A stretch of DNA of 64,000 bases from Salinibaculum rarum (GTDB taxonomy: Archaea; Halobacteriota; Halobacteria; Halobacteriales; Haloarculaceae): NCBI RefSeq assembly GCF_030505615.1, contig NZ_CP129992.1:2170001-2234000 (forward strand), given 5' to 3'. Numbering within the stretch: the first letter of the stretch is position 1; each line of letters starts with the position of its first letter. A program made the translations under genes and the position numbers. Below are positions 54,244-62,851 of this stretch, one piece after another. The notes beneath the pieces are model-generated. The model searched no databases and was not told the origin of the DNA. It was given only the letters and a program-made list of their open reading frames with translations.

Positions 54244-54249
54244 TTTATA
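54244..54249 (+). promoter_or_regulatory. TATA element of the RuBisCO gene
   Basis: TTTATA begins 29 bases before the rbcL ATG at 54273, fitting a leaderless transcript separate from the upstream fusion gene. Confidence 0.6.
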
Positions 54250-54272
54250 CGCGGCCACGACAATTGGTACCT

Positions 54273-55523
54273 ATGGGCATTTCCTACGAGGACTTCATCG
54301 ACCTGTCTTACGAGCCGGCCGAAACGGAGCTGATCTGTTCGTTTGCCGTCGAGCCGGCCAGCGACATGAGCTGGGAGGCAGCGGCCAGCCGTATCGCCTC
54401 GGAGAGTTCGAACGGGACGTGGGCCGAACTCCAGGTCGAGGGGTCGGTCGCGGACCTCTCGGCGACCGCCTGTGGCATCGACGAGGATGCAGGCGAGGTG
54501 ACAGTCGCCTATCCCGACGCACTGTTCGAGGACGGCAGCATGCCCCAGGTACTCTCCTGTATCGCCGGGAACATCCTCGGGATGAAAGCCGTCGACCGGA
54601 TTCGACTGCTCGACTGTGAGTGGCCGCCGACGTTGACCCAGACGTTTCCGGGGCCACAGTTCGGCACGAGCGTCAAGACAGACCTCCTCGACGCGCCAGA
54701 CCGTCCCATCACTGCGACGGTCCCCAAGCCGAAGGTCGGGCTCTCGACCGAACAGCACGCCCAGATCGGCTACGAGGCCTGGACCGGCGGGCTCGACCTG
54801 CTGAAAGACGACGAGAACCTCACTGACCAGGATTTCAACCCTTTCGAGGACCGCCTGACCGAATCGCTCGCCCAGCGGGACCGCGCCGAGGACGAAACCG
54901 GCGACCCGAAAAGTTACCTGCTGAACGTCACCGCACCGGGCCGGGAGATGCTCGAACGGGTCGATATGGCCGCCGAACACGGCTGTGAGTTCGTCATGGT
55001 CGACGTCGTGACCGCGGGGTGGGCGTCGCTCCAGCAGGTCCGCGAACGCTGTGAGCGACACGGGCTGGCGATTCACGCCCACCGGGCGATGCACGCTGCC
55101 TTCGACCGCATCCCGACACACGGCATCTCCATGCGCGTGCTGGCACAGGTGGCCCGACTCTGTGGTGTCGACCACATCCACACCGGGACCGCAGGTCTGG
55201 GAAAACTCGCAAACGAGGATACGCCGGGTATCAACGAGTGGCTTCACGCGGACCTCCACGGACTTCGGGACGTGTTGCCGATGGCATCGGGCGGGCTCCA
55301 TCCGGGATTGATTCCGACACTCGTCGACACGCTTGGCACGAACATCGGCGTCCAGGCTGGGGGCGGGGTTCACGGCCATCCGGACGGCACGCGTGCTGGC
55401 GCGACGGCATTCAGGCGGGCAGTCGAGGCGGCAGCGGCCGGCGACCCTCTCGACGACGCCGCAACAGACTGTCCGGAACTGGCCACCGCAATCGACTTCT
55501 GGGGGACCGAGACGCCGCGCTGA
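54273..55523 (+). CDS. rbcL: Ribulose-1,5-bisphosphate carboxylase large subunit, form III
   Basis: The product is 416 residues from ATG at 54273. Active-site residues are present: Lys152 in VPKPKVGLS, the carbamylated Lys178 with Asp180/Glu181 in GLDLLKDDEN, HIHTGTAGLGKL with the loop-6 Lys, and ASGGLHPG. No small-subunit gene is found, as expected for form III. It uses RuBP made from nucleoside phosphates by ribose-1,5-bisphosphate isomerase, encoded convergently. The pathway salvages nucleotide ribose as 3-phosphoglycerate rather than running a Calvin cycle. Confidence 0.96.
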   Translation: MGISYEDFIDLSYEPAETELICSFAVEPASDMSWEAAASRIASESSNGTWAELQVEGSVADLSATACGIDEDAGEVTVAYPDALFEDGSMPQVLSCIAGNILGMKAVDRIRLLDCEWPPTLTQTFPGPQFGTSVKTDLLDAPDRPITATVPKPKVGLSTEQHAQIGYEAWTGGLDLLKDDENLTDQDFNPFEDRLTESLAQRDRAEDETGDPKSYLLNVTAPGREMLERVDMAAEHGCEFVMVDVVTAGWASLQQVRERCERHGLAIHAHRAMHAAFDRIPTHGISMRVLAQVARLCGVDHIHTGTAGLGKLANEDTPGINEWLHADLHGLRDVLPMASGGLHPGLIPTLVDTLGTNIGVQAGGGVHGHPDGTRAGATAFRRAVEAAAAGDPLDDAATDCPELATAIDFWGTETPR

Positions 55524-55564
55524 AACCTCTCTTTCGACCAGCCGCCACGCGCTATACAAACAGG

Positions 55565-56428
55565 TCAGTAGCGTGCACGGAACCGCTCGATTGCCTCCCA
55601 GGAGAGGTCCGTCCGCGAGCCGATGTCACGGCAGGCGAGCGCACCGCAGGCGTTACCGACAGCGAGCGCTTCCCCAGCGTCGTCTCCGTCGAGGACGGAG
55701 GCGAGAAAGCCCGCAGCGAAGGCATCGCCGGCGCCGGCCGTGTCGACGGGTTCGATGTCGTAGCCCGGGTGTGACTGGGGCTCTTCGCCGCGCAGTTCTG
55801 CGCCACTGTCGCCGCGCTTGTAGACTGTCACTGTCGCGCGGTCGGTGAGGCCACTCGCAGTCGCACATTCGAGTTCGCGGCCGTTCACGAAAAGGTACTC
55901 CGCGTGTGTCGCCGCGGCGCTGTAGTCACGGTCACAGACCCGTCGCCCGGGGTCGAGGCTCACGGACAGTCCGGCGTCGACGGCCCGACTGGCGAGTGTC
56001 GCCGCTGTCTCTGTGGCCTGGCCCGTCAGATGCAGATGGTCCGTGGCTCGCAGGCGGGCGTCGGTGACCGCATCGGCGGTGAACGATTCGTTGACTCCCT
56101 CGTTTGCCAGGACTATCACCTGTCCGTCGTCGTCCACGACGAGGTATTTCACTGTGGTCTCTCCACCGCTGACGGTCACGACGGAGTCGCAGTCGACGCC
56201 CAGCGCCGAGAGTTCGCGTCGTGCGAGCAGGCCGTTCTCGTCGTCACCGACGCTGCCTACGAGGGCAGTATCGAGGCCGAGACCCACCAGGCCGGCTGCC
56301 GTGTTCGCGGCGCTCCCACCGCCGGCCTGTCGCTGGTCGTCGATTGCTGCCTCACCGTCCGGTGCCGGCAGTGCGTTGACGCGGAGCGTGACGTCCCAGT
56401 TGACGTGGCCGGCACAGAGAACTCGCAT
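55565..56428 (-). CDS. PfkB-family sugar or nucleoside kinase
   Basis: The product is 287 residues from ATG at 56428; a GTG at 56434 overlapping the upstream stop is an alternative. The ribokinase fold is shown by GGGSAANTAAGLVGLG near 37 and DTAGAGDAFAAGF near the end with the catalytic Asp. It is co-directional with and adjacent to the ribose-1,5-bisphosphate isomerase gene. A nucleoside kinase or ribose-1-phosphate kinase feeding that isomerase is a good hypothesis; other PfkB substrates cannot be excluded. Confidence 0.9.
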   Translation of the reverse strand: MRVLCAGHVNWDVTLRVNALPAPDGEAAIDDQRQAGGGSAANTAAGLVGLGLDTALVGSVGDDENGLLARRELSALGVDCDSVVTVSGGETTVKYLVVDDDGQVIVLANEGVNESFTADAVTDARLRATDHLHLTGQATETAATLASRAVDAGLSVSLDPGRRVCDRDYSAAATHAEYLFVNGRELECATASGLTDRATVTVYKRGDSGAELRGEEPQSHPGYDIEPVDTAGAGDAFAAGFLASVLDGDDAGEALAVGNACGALACRDIGSRTDLSWEAIERFRARY

Positions 56429-56430
56429 CG

Positions 56431-57384
56431 TCACGCCTCCCAGGGGCGCCCCGGTTCCGGCCCATAGAGTTCCCGCATCAACATGACGATACTCTCGGGT
56501 GGGAACTGTCCGCGCTCGGTGACGATGGCGTCGACGTGCCGTGCCGGCGTCCGGTCGAACGCCGGATTTGCGACGTCGACGCTGTCGAACTCCTGGCTGA
56601 GCTCGCCAGAGAGAACCTCCCCGACGTCGCGGTGTTCGATGTCGACGCGTCCACCCGATAGCGTCTCTGGGTCGAGCTTGAGCGTCTGGGCAGCGACAAC
56701 GACGTCGACGCCCCGCTCGCGTGCGCTCGCGGCCAGGCCGGCCGTCCCGATTTTGTTGACGACACTCCCGTCAGCGGTGATAGTGTCTGCGCCGACGAAG
56801 ACGTGGTCGGTCTCGTCCAGATAGCTGTGGGCGGCGCTATCGACGATGAAAGTCACGGGGACACCGAGTTCGTCGAGACGGCGCGCGGTCATGTGGCCCT
56901 GTTTGCGCGGCCGGGTTTCCTTGACTATCGCCGAGAGTTCCGTGCCCTGGTTTACGGCGGTCACTATACAGGCGAGTACGTCTGTCGAGTGACAGTGGGT
57001 CATCACGGTGTCACCGGTCGAGAGTCGACTGGCTCCCACGGCACCGAGGTCTGTCTGGGCGCGGTCGAGTCGGTCACGGAACTCCGCGACCGCCGAGACG
57101 ACCGCAGTCCTGACTGCCTCGACAGTGTCGCCGTCCATGCTGTTCAGGACGTACCGGAGCGTGTTAGGGAGACTCACCGCAGTCGGACGGGTGTCGTGGA
57201 GTCTCCGGGCAGCAGCTCGGAGCTCGGCCTGGAGCGTCGCGGCGTCGGCGGCACTACTCTGTGTTGCCTGGTCGCGCAGAGCCGCCGCTGTCGCATCCGC
57301 AATGGCGACTGCGCCACGGATTTCCATCTGTGCGATCGCGTTTGCCGTGTCAGTGACCGCGTCACAGACCTGGCCGTCGCCCAT
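56431..57384 (-). CDS. Ribose-1,5-bisphosphate isomerase (eIF2B-alpha family)
   Basis: The product is 317 residues from ATG at 57384. Catalytic Cys131 in MTHCHSTDV and Asp200 in GADTITADG correspond to the Cys and Asp of the characterised Thermococcus enzyme. GAVAIADATAAAL near 24-36 is also typical and separates it from initiation-factor homologues. It converts ribose-1,5-bisphosphate to RuBP, the RuBisCO substrate. No nucleoside-monophosphate phosphorylase gene is in the window. Confidence 0.93.
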   Translation of the reverse strand: MGDGQVCDAVTDTANAIAQMEIRGAVAIADATAAALRDQATQSSAADAATLQAELRAAARRLHDTRPTAVSLPNTLRYVLNSMDGDTVEAVRTAVVSAVAEFRDRLDRAQTDLGAVGASRLSTGDTVMTHCHSTDVLACIVTAVNQGTELSAIVKETRPRKQGHMTARRLDELGVPVTFIVDSAAHSYLDETDHVFVGADTITADGSVVNKIGTAGLAASARERGVDVVVAAQTLKLDPETLSGGRVDIEHRDVGEVLSGELSQEFDSVDVANPAFDRTPARHVDAIVTERGQFPPESIVMLMRELYGPEPGRPWEA

Positions 57385-57565
57385 GTGTCGTGCTATGATG
57401 GCACAAGACAAAAGGCTCGCGGCAATCATCTGCCACTAGCCACCTAGGGGAAATCTACAAGACATGACTGCGTGTATTGGTGATTGTACAATGAGACAAC
57501 ACGCTCACACAGCCGGTACAAATTTTAGTCATGCTATCGTACCCCACGGAGGAGAGTGAGACTTA

Positions 57566-58309
57566 ATGTCAATGGACGGACGGACCTGTCTGGTCACTGG
57601 CTCGTCGAAAGGTATCGGACGTGGAATTGCAGAGGACCTCGGAAGTCGCGGCGCGAACGTCGTCGTGAACTACCGCTCGTCCGAAGCAGCAGCCCACGAA
57701 GTCAAAGATAGCATCGAAGATTCCGGTGGCGACGCGATTACCGTGCAGGCCGACGTCGCGAACATGGACGAGGTCGAGGCGATGTACGACACGGTCACCG
57801 ACGCCTACGGGAACATCGACGTGCTCGTCAACAACGCGGGTATCACCGTCGACAAGAAATTCGAGAACATGACCCGCGAGGACTGGGACCGCGTGATGCA
57901 GGTCAACCTCGGCGGCGTGTTCAACTGCACGAAAACCTGCTTTGAGGACATCCGACAGGCCCACGAGGGGCGCCTCATCAACATCTCCAGTGTCGTCGGA
58001 CAACAGGGTAACTATGGCCAGGCCAACTACGCCACAACGAAATCCGGCCTGTTTGGCTTTACCCGCACAATCGCGCTGGAACTCGCACACGAGGGCTCGA
58101 CCGCAAACTGTGTCGCCCCCGGGTTCGTGAAGACGGACATGCTCGCAGATGTGCCCGACCGCGTCAAGGAGGGGATCCTCGAACGGATTCCGCTCGACCG
58201 CTTTGCCGAAGTCGAAGACATCGTTAGTATGGTAACGTTCGTCGCGCAAGAACAGTCCAGCTACATGACCGGACAAGTACTCGGTATCAACGGAGGCATG
58301 GAGTGGTAA
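57566..58309 (+). CDS. Short-chain dehydrogenase/3-ketoacyl reductase (FabG/PhaB-like)
   Basis: The product is 247 residues from ATG at 57566. The NAD(P) motif TGSSKGIGRGIA, NNAG, Ser in NISSVVGQQG and YATTK (Tyr-x3-Lys) are intact. GGAGGAGAG about ten bases upstream is a good ribosome site. Sequence and context (thiolase next, one base after the stop) fit an acetoacetyl-CoA or ketoacyl reductase for polyhydroxyalkanoate synthesis, which many haloarchaea have. No PHA synthase gene is in the window. Confidence 0.92.
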   Translation: MSMDGRTCLVTGSSKGIGRGIAEDLGSRGANVVVNYRSSEAAAHEVKDSIEDSGGDAITVQADVANMDEVEAMYDTVTDAYGNIDVLVNNAGITVDKKFENMTREDWDRVMQVNLGGVFNCTKTCFEDIRQAHEGRLINISSVVGQQGNYGQANYATTKSGLFGFTRTIALELAHEGSTANCVAPGFVKTDMLADVPDRVKEGILERIPLDRFAEVEDIVSMVTFVAQEQSSYMTGQVLGINGGMEW

Positions 58310-58310
58310 G

Positions 58311-59474
58311 ATGACACGGGTTCCAATTGCCGGCGTCGGCATGACGAAATTCGGCAAGAACGGGGAGCGAACGGCCCGAGAACTGTTCGCTGAGGCAGCC
58401 GGGAAGGCCTTCGAGGACTCGGGACTGTCACCCGACGACGTCGACGAAGTCTACTACGGCAACTTCATGGGCGAGATTGCAGAACAACAGGGCCATTCGG
58501 GCCCACTCGCGGCAGACGCCGCAGGCGTCACCGCACCGGCCACCCGCATCGAGAGTGCGTGTGCATCCAGCGGCGCAGCGGTCCGCCACGGCGTCAACCG
58601 GGTCCGCAACGGCGACGTCGACGTCGTCCTCGTGGGCGGCGCAGAGCGGATGACGAACCTCTCGACGGCCGACGGCACGGCCGGCCTCGCGGCCGCGGCA
58701 GACGCCCTCTGGGAGATCAAGGCCGGCGTCACATTCCCCGGCGCCTACTCGCTGATGGCAAACCGCTACTTCCACGAACACGGCGGCAGTCGCGAAGACC
58801 TCGCGGAGGTTGCGGTCAAGAACCACGACCACGCCGTCGAGAACGAACTCGCGCAGTTCCAGATGGAAATCGACGTGGACAAAGTACTGGACGCACCGAC
58901 GGTCTGCTCGCCGTTCGGCCTCTTCGACTGCTCCCCGATGAGCGACGGCGGGAGCGCGGCACTGCTCGTCAGCGAGGACTTCGCCGACGACCACGACCTC
59001 GGTGAGGTTGCGATCACTGGCACAGGCCAGGACGGCGACCGCCTCGCGCTTCACGACCGCGTCTCGATGACACGGACACCCGCCGCAGAGCGGGCCGCCG
59101 AGATGGCCTACGACGACGCCGGTATCGGTCCCGACGATATCGACGTCGCGGAGGTCCACGACTGTTTCACCATCGCAGAAGTGCTCGCCATCGAGGCGCT
59201 TGGCTTCTACGAGCAGGGTGAAGGAATCACGGCCGCGACAAACGGCGAGACGGCCATCGACGGCGACCTGCCGGTCAACCTCTCGGGTGGACTCAAGGCC
59301 AAAGGCCACCCTGTCGGTGCGACCGGTGGCGCACAGATTTCGGAACTGACCAAGATTCTGCGCGGTGACCACGTCAACAGCGACGCAGTCTCCGACGCCG
59401 AAATCGGCCTCACCCACAACGCGGGTGGGACGGTCGCAAGTTGTGTGGTCAACGTTCTGGAGGTGATGAACTGA
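58311..59474 (+). CDS. Thiolase family acetyl-CoA acetyltransferase (alpha subunit)
   Basis: The product is 387 residues. Nucleophile Cys84 in ESACASSGAAV and His in KAKGHPVGATG are seen; the usual C-terminal Cys-x-Gly site reads LTHNAGGT. The sequence belongs to the SCP2-type/archaeal thiolases that need a DUF35 partner. The next gene encodes just that and starts within the stop codon. It condenses acyl-CoAs for mevalonate or polyester synthesis; the reductase upstream favours polyester. Confidence 0.93.
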   Translation: MTRVPIAGVGMTKFGKNGERTARELFAEAAGKAFEDSGLSPDDVDEVYYGNFMGEIAEQQGHSGPLAADAAGVTAPATRIESACASSGAAVRHGVNRVRNGDVDVVLVGGAERMTNLSTADGTAGLAAAADALWEIKAGVTFPGAYSLMANRYFHEHGGSREDLAEVAVKNHDHAVENELAQFQMEIDVDKVLDAPTVCSPFGLFDCSPMSDGGSAALLVSEDFADDHDLGEVAITGTGQDGDRLALHDRVSMTRTPAAERAAEMAYDDAGIGPDDIDVAEVHDCFTIAEVLAIEALGFYEQGEGITAATNGETAIDGDLPVNLSGGLKAKGHPVGATGGAQISELTKILRGDHVNSDAVSDAEIGLTHNAGGTVASCVVNVLEVMN

Positions 59475-59866
59475 TGAGCGACGACGAGCGCGTCCGCGAC
59501 GCAGGGTACGACGACTGGCTCGATGCCGTCGAAGCGGGCGAGCCCTACTATCTGGAAAGTCCCAGTGGCAACGGCTGGCTCCCACCGCGGGAAGTCGACC
59601 CCGAGACGGGCGAGCGTGGCCTCTCCGAGGAACCGCTCCCCGACACGGGCGAGATACTCACGATGACGACGACGAACGTCGCCGGCCCCTCCTTTGCCGA
59701 CGACGCGCCCTTCGTCGTCGCTGTGGTCCAGTTTGGTCCCGTCCGTATCACCGGACAGGTCCACGGCATCGACCACGACGACGTCGAAATCGGACAGGAA
59801 GTCGAACTGAGCGTCGGGGAAAACGAGACGGAAGGCGAGCGCGTTATCGTCTTCGAACCGGCCTGA
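59474..59866 (+). CDS. DUF35 OB-fold protein, thiolase partner subunit
   Basis: The product is 130 residues from ATG at 59474 (TGATG overlap with the thiolase). It starts with a helical part, then a short rubredoxin-like region without Cys and an OB-fold (VVAVVQFGPVRITGQVHGID). Such proteins form complexes with archaeal thiolases and channel acyl-CoA. The zinc-binding Cys of many relatives are absent. Confidence 0.85.
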   Translation: MSDDERVRDAGYDDWLDAVEAGEPYYLESPSGNGWLPPREVDPETGERGLSEEPLPDTGEILTMTTTNVAGPSFADDAPFVVAVVQFGPVRITGQVHGIDHDDVEIGQEVELSVGENETEGERVIVFEPA

Positions 59867-59891
59867 CTGGCACAAAGCGACCCGTCGCCGG

Positions 59892-60071
59892 TCACTCCTC
59901 GTGTTTTTCGCCGTTTGAGCTGGCCATTACCACGTAGAGCATCAGCGCGGGCACCGTCGCGCCGACAGCCCCCGAGAGGCTCGTCACCGGGTTCACCTCG
60001 ACGATTTGGGTGAGGACGACCACCGTCAGCAAGGGCACGAGACCGAACAGCGCGAGGGCTGTGGGTCGCAT
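59892..60071 (-). CDS. Small two-segment membrane protein
   Basis: The product is 59 residues from ATG at 60071 to TGA at 59892. Two hydrophobic helices (LALFGLVPLLTVVVLTQIV and LSGAVGATVPALMLYVVMA) and a charged tail SNGEKHEE. Function unknown. The clean start, hydrophobic periodicity and fit between flanking genes support it. Confidence 0.7.
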   Translation of the reverse strand: MRPTALALFGLVPLLTVVVLTQIVEVNPVTSLSGAVGATVPALMLYVVMASSNGEKHEE

Positions 60072-60122
60072 AGACGACGGTTACTGGCGGGCGACAAAAA
60101 CGTATTCGGGACGTGAGCGTGG

Positions 60123-61187
60123 TCAGTCGGCGCTGCTCGCCGTGGCAGCGACGTCGAGTTCGCCGGCATCGAGTTCCTGTTCGACCTCACGGGCGGCCTG
60201 CACCATGTTCTCCATCTTGCCGTAGGCCACGTCGCGGGGCAGGAGCTTCAGACCACAGTCCGGGCTGACGGTCAGCCGCTCCGGTGGCACGACCTCCAGT
60301 CCCTTCTTGATGTTGTCCTTAATTTCCTCGACGGATTCGACTTCGGCGTCGTGGACGTCGATGACGCCCATCGCGAAGTCCTTGGTAAAGTCGTCGTCTT
60401 TGAACACGTCGAGTTGCTCGAAGTCGCCGTTGACGAGTTCGAGGTCGTACTCGTGGACGGGGTAGTCGAGAATCTCTGGGTAGATACGGGAGTAGTCACC
60501 GTAACATACGTGCAGCCCGAGGCGCACGTCGTCAGGCACGTTGTCGGCGATGCGTTCGAGACACTCGCCGACGATGGCGTGGTCGTCCGGCGTCGTCGCG
60601 AGTGCCGGCTCGTCTATCTGGATGTATCGTGCACCCGCGTCGACGAGACCCTCGATTTCCTCGTTGACGAGGTCTGCGAGTTCGTAGGCGAGTTCTGCCT
60701 CGTCGTCGTAGACTTCGTTGAAGGACCACGAGGCGAGCGTGTACGGTCCCGTAATCGGGACTTTGACCGGGCTGTCGGCGACGTCCGAGGTAAACTCGTA
60801 CTCGGAGATGAGCCACTCCTGGTCGTACTCGACGTTCTCGACGACGCTGGGTTTGTCGTAGTAGTTGTGCCCCCAGACTTTCACGCGGCCGTTGAACTCG
60901 TAGCCGTCGATGCGGTGGGCGAAGTACTCGACCATCTCGTTACGGCGCATCTCGCCGTCACAGACCACGTCGATGCCGCAGCGTTCGTGTTCGTCGGTGA
61001 TGAGGCGGGCGGCGTCGTCTTTGGCTTCTTCGAAGTTGTCCTCGTCGAAGTTGCGTTCGTCGTCCTCGTAGAGGTCACGGGCGCGGTGGAGCCACTTGGG
61101 CTTGGGGTACGACCCCACGACGGTGGTCATGAGGAAGTGGTCGTTCGGGTGGTCCTCGGGTCGGAACTGTTCGCGTGGTCCTGTCAT
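60123..61187 (-). CDS. metE: Methionine synthase, MetE C-terminal type (zinc-binding)
   Basis: The product is 354 residues. Zinc-site residues are His226 and Cys228 in LGLHVCYGD and Cys311 in SPDCGLK. IDEPAL near 191 is the conserved substrate loop. It is the short archaeal MetE without the N-terminal half, using a methyl donor other than polyglutamyl-methyl-THF directly, possibly through the tandem paralogue. It overlaps the upstream gene by four bases (ATGA). Confidence 0.92.
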   Translation of the reverse strand: MTGPREQFRPEDHPNDHFLMTTVVGSYPKPKWLHRARDLYEDDERNFDEDNFEEAKDDAARLITDEHERCGIDVVCDGEMRRNEMVEYFAHRIDGYEFNGRVKVWGHNYYDKPSVVENVEYDQEWLISEYEFTSDVADSPVKVPITGPYTLASWSFNEVYDDEAELAYELADLVNEEIEGLVDAGARYIQIDEPALATTPDDHAIVGECLERIADNVPDDVRLGLHVCYGDYSRIYPEILDYPVHEYDLELVNGDFEQLDVFKDDDFTKDFAMGVIDVHDAEVESVEEIKDNIKKGLEVVPPERLTVSPDCGLKLLPRDVAYGKMENMVQAAREVEQELDAGELDVAATASSAD

Positions 61188-62179
61188 GCTTCGACCTCCT
61201 CGAGTTCGGCAGCGTCTGCAAGCGCATCCAGTTTCGCCTCGGCCTTGTTGACCGGCAGGTAGAACAGCTCGGTGTTCGAGGTGGCGTAGACGGTATCGTA
61301 GTCGCCGTTGGTCTGGTCGTCGAACCAGTCGACGCGCTCGCGGATGGTCTCGGGCGATTCGACGAGCGTGTTCTGCCCGTCGACGAGGCCGAGTGCCACG
61401 TCGTCTTTCGTGCCGTACTCCTGGACGTTGTAGACGTTCTCGTCGTGGTTGCTCACGAGGTCAAAGCCGATTGCATCCACGTCGGCGTCCATCAGATGAG
61501 CGTACACTTTCTCCTCTAGTGCACCCCAGTAGGTGTGGGCGACAACGTCGGCGTCGACGGCATTGGCGACGGTGTCGATTGCCTCGCTGGCGCGTTCGTC
61601 CTCGCCGTCGTCCGGCGCGTTCTCGACGAGCGACGGTTCGAGCAGGAACAGTGTCTCCACGTCGGGGAACTGGGCGGCCTCGTCTGCGAGAAAGTCCGCG
61701 ATTCCGTCGAGGAAGGCTGCCTCGTCGCCGTAGTGGTCGTCGGTCGCGAGGTCCGCAAGCGAGTAGGGGCCGGGCAGGACTGCCTGCAAACCGTCGTCGA
61801 CCTGCTCGCTGGCAGCGTCGAGTTCGCCGGCCACGTCGCCACTTGCGGAGAGGTCGCCGGTCACCACCGGCTCCCGGTAGAAGTTGTTGTTGTCGTAGTA
61901 TCGCACGATGCCGCGCGTCTCTACACCGTCTGCGACCGCAAGCGGGTGAGCAATCATGTCGTCCCACCGGAGCTGTCCCTCGACGATGCGGTCGAGACCA
62001 GCAGCTTGCTGGCGGTCGACGACCTCAGACCGCGCTCGGTCGTAGGCCGCAGTTATCTCGTTGCTCTCGTCCCCACTGATGAGGTCGTCTTTCTGGTGGC
62101 CCTTCAGATCCGATAGCTCCTCTTTTGCCCAGTCGGGCAACGGAAACAGGCCGGGTGTCGTGGCTACTACCCGTGTCAT
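61184..62179 (-). CDS. MetE-like paralogue lacking the zinc ligands
   Basis: The product is 331 residues with the same TIM-barrel pattern as the downstream MetE (VVATTPGLFPLPDWAK, VLPGPYSLADL). The zinc motif HxC reads HTYWG and the later Cys motif is absent (ATSNTELFYLP). It therefore probably does not activate homocysteine. The tandem, overlapping arrangement suggests a heteromeric enzyme in which this subunit binds the methyl carrier. Confidence 0.85.
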   Translation of the reverse strand: MTRVVATTPGLFPLPDWAKEELSDLKGHQKDDLISGDESNEITAAYDRARSEVVDRQQAAGLDRIVEGQLRWDDMIAHPLAVADGVETRGIVRYYDNNNFYREPVVTGDLSASGDVAGELDAASEQVDDGLQAVLPGPYSLADLATDDHYGDEAAFLDGIADFLADEAAQFPDVETLFLLEPSLVENAPDDGEDERASEAIDTVANAVDADVVAHTYWGALEEKVYAHLMDADVDAIGFDLVSNHDENVYNVQEYGTKDDVALGLVDGQNTLVESPETIRERVDWFDDQTNGDYDTVYATSNTELFYLPVNKAEAKLDALADAAELEEVEA

Positions 62180-62242
62180 TACACCGACGTAGGAAATGAC
62201 GGCCTTTAATATTTCCTGTTTGGTTTAATGCTTCGTAGTTAT

Positions 62243-62851
62243 TCACCGCGTGTCAGGTGCGCCCGTCGGCCGGAGGTGCAGAACGACCAGTTTCTCGTAG
62301 GGATGGGATTCGGTGGCCGCTTCCATCGTGGTCAGCCCGTTCCCGCGAGCGTAGTCACGCACTGCGTCGATACCGGTCAGCGACGAGACGAGCAAGAACG
62401 CATCACCGTCCGGCGCGAGCACGCGGTACAGGTCATCGAGGAACGGTTCGATGACCTCCCGGCCGCTTTCGCCACCCGACAGCGCCGTCTCCATCCAATC
62501 GTCCCACTCGCGGTCCGGTTCCGTCGGGAGATAGGGGGGATTGAACACCACAACGTCGAACGCGCCGTCACGAAACGGCGTCAACTGGTCTGCGCGCACG
62601 ACGGAGACGCCGGCGTCGCGCGCCTGCCGGCAGGCGTTTGGATTCAGGTCGGACCCGACGACGCGCGCGGCCGTCTCCTCGCCGAACCGGTGAGCGATAT
62701 ACCCCGACCCAGTACCGACGTCGAGTACCCAGTCACCGCTCTCGGTGTACGCGACGGCTGTATCGGCGAGTAGTTTCGAGTCCTCCGCTGGCTGGTAGAC
62801 CGTCTCCGTGTCACGCTGGTCGGCCAGCGACGGGCGGTCGCCGTCTCCCAT
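62243..62851 (-). CDS. HemK2/Mtq2-like protein N5-glutamine methyltransferase
   Basis: The product is 202 residues. VYQPAEDSKLLAD is the Mtq2-type opening, VLDVGTGSGYIA is the SAM motif and FNPPYLPT is the catalytic NPPY. Archaeal and eukaryal relatives methylate the GGQ glutamine of release factor aRF1/eRF1. The start overlaps the ksgA stop, and DUF655-ksgA-mtq2 is a common archaeal order. Confidence 0.93.
   Translation of the reverse strand: MGDGDRPSLADQRDTETVYQPAEDSKLLADTAVAYTESGDWVLDVGTGSGYIAHRFGEETAARVVGSDLNPNACRQARDAGVSVVRADQLTPFRDGAFDVVVFNPPYLPTEPDREWDDWMETALSGGESGREVIEPFLDDLYRVLAPDGDAFLLVSSLTGIDAVRDYARGNGLTTMEAATESHPYEKLVVLHLRPTGAPDTR

Noticed and set aside
54211..54272. Frameshift explanation for the missing C-lobe of the hemerythrin fusion
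   Set aside because: Only about 60 bases separate the stop from the RuBisCO start and they contain its promoter, so the C-terminal lobe of about 110 residues cannot be hidden in another frame.
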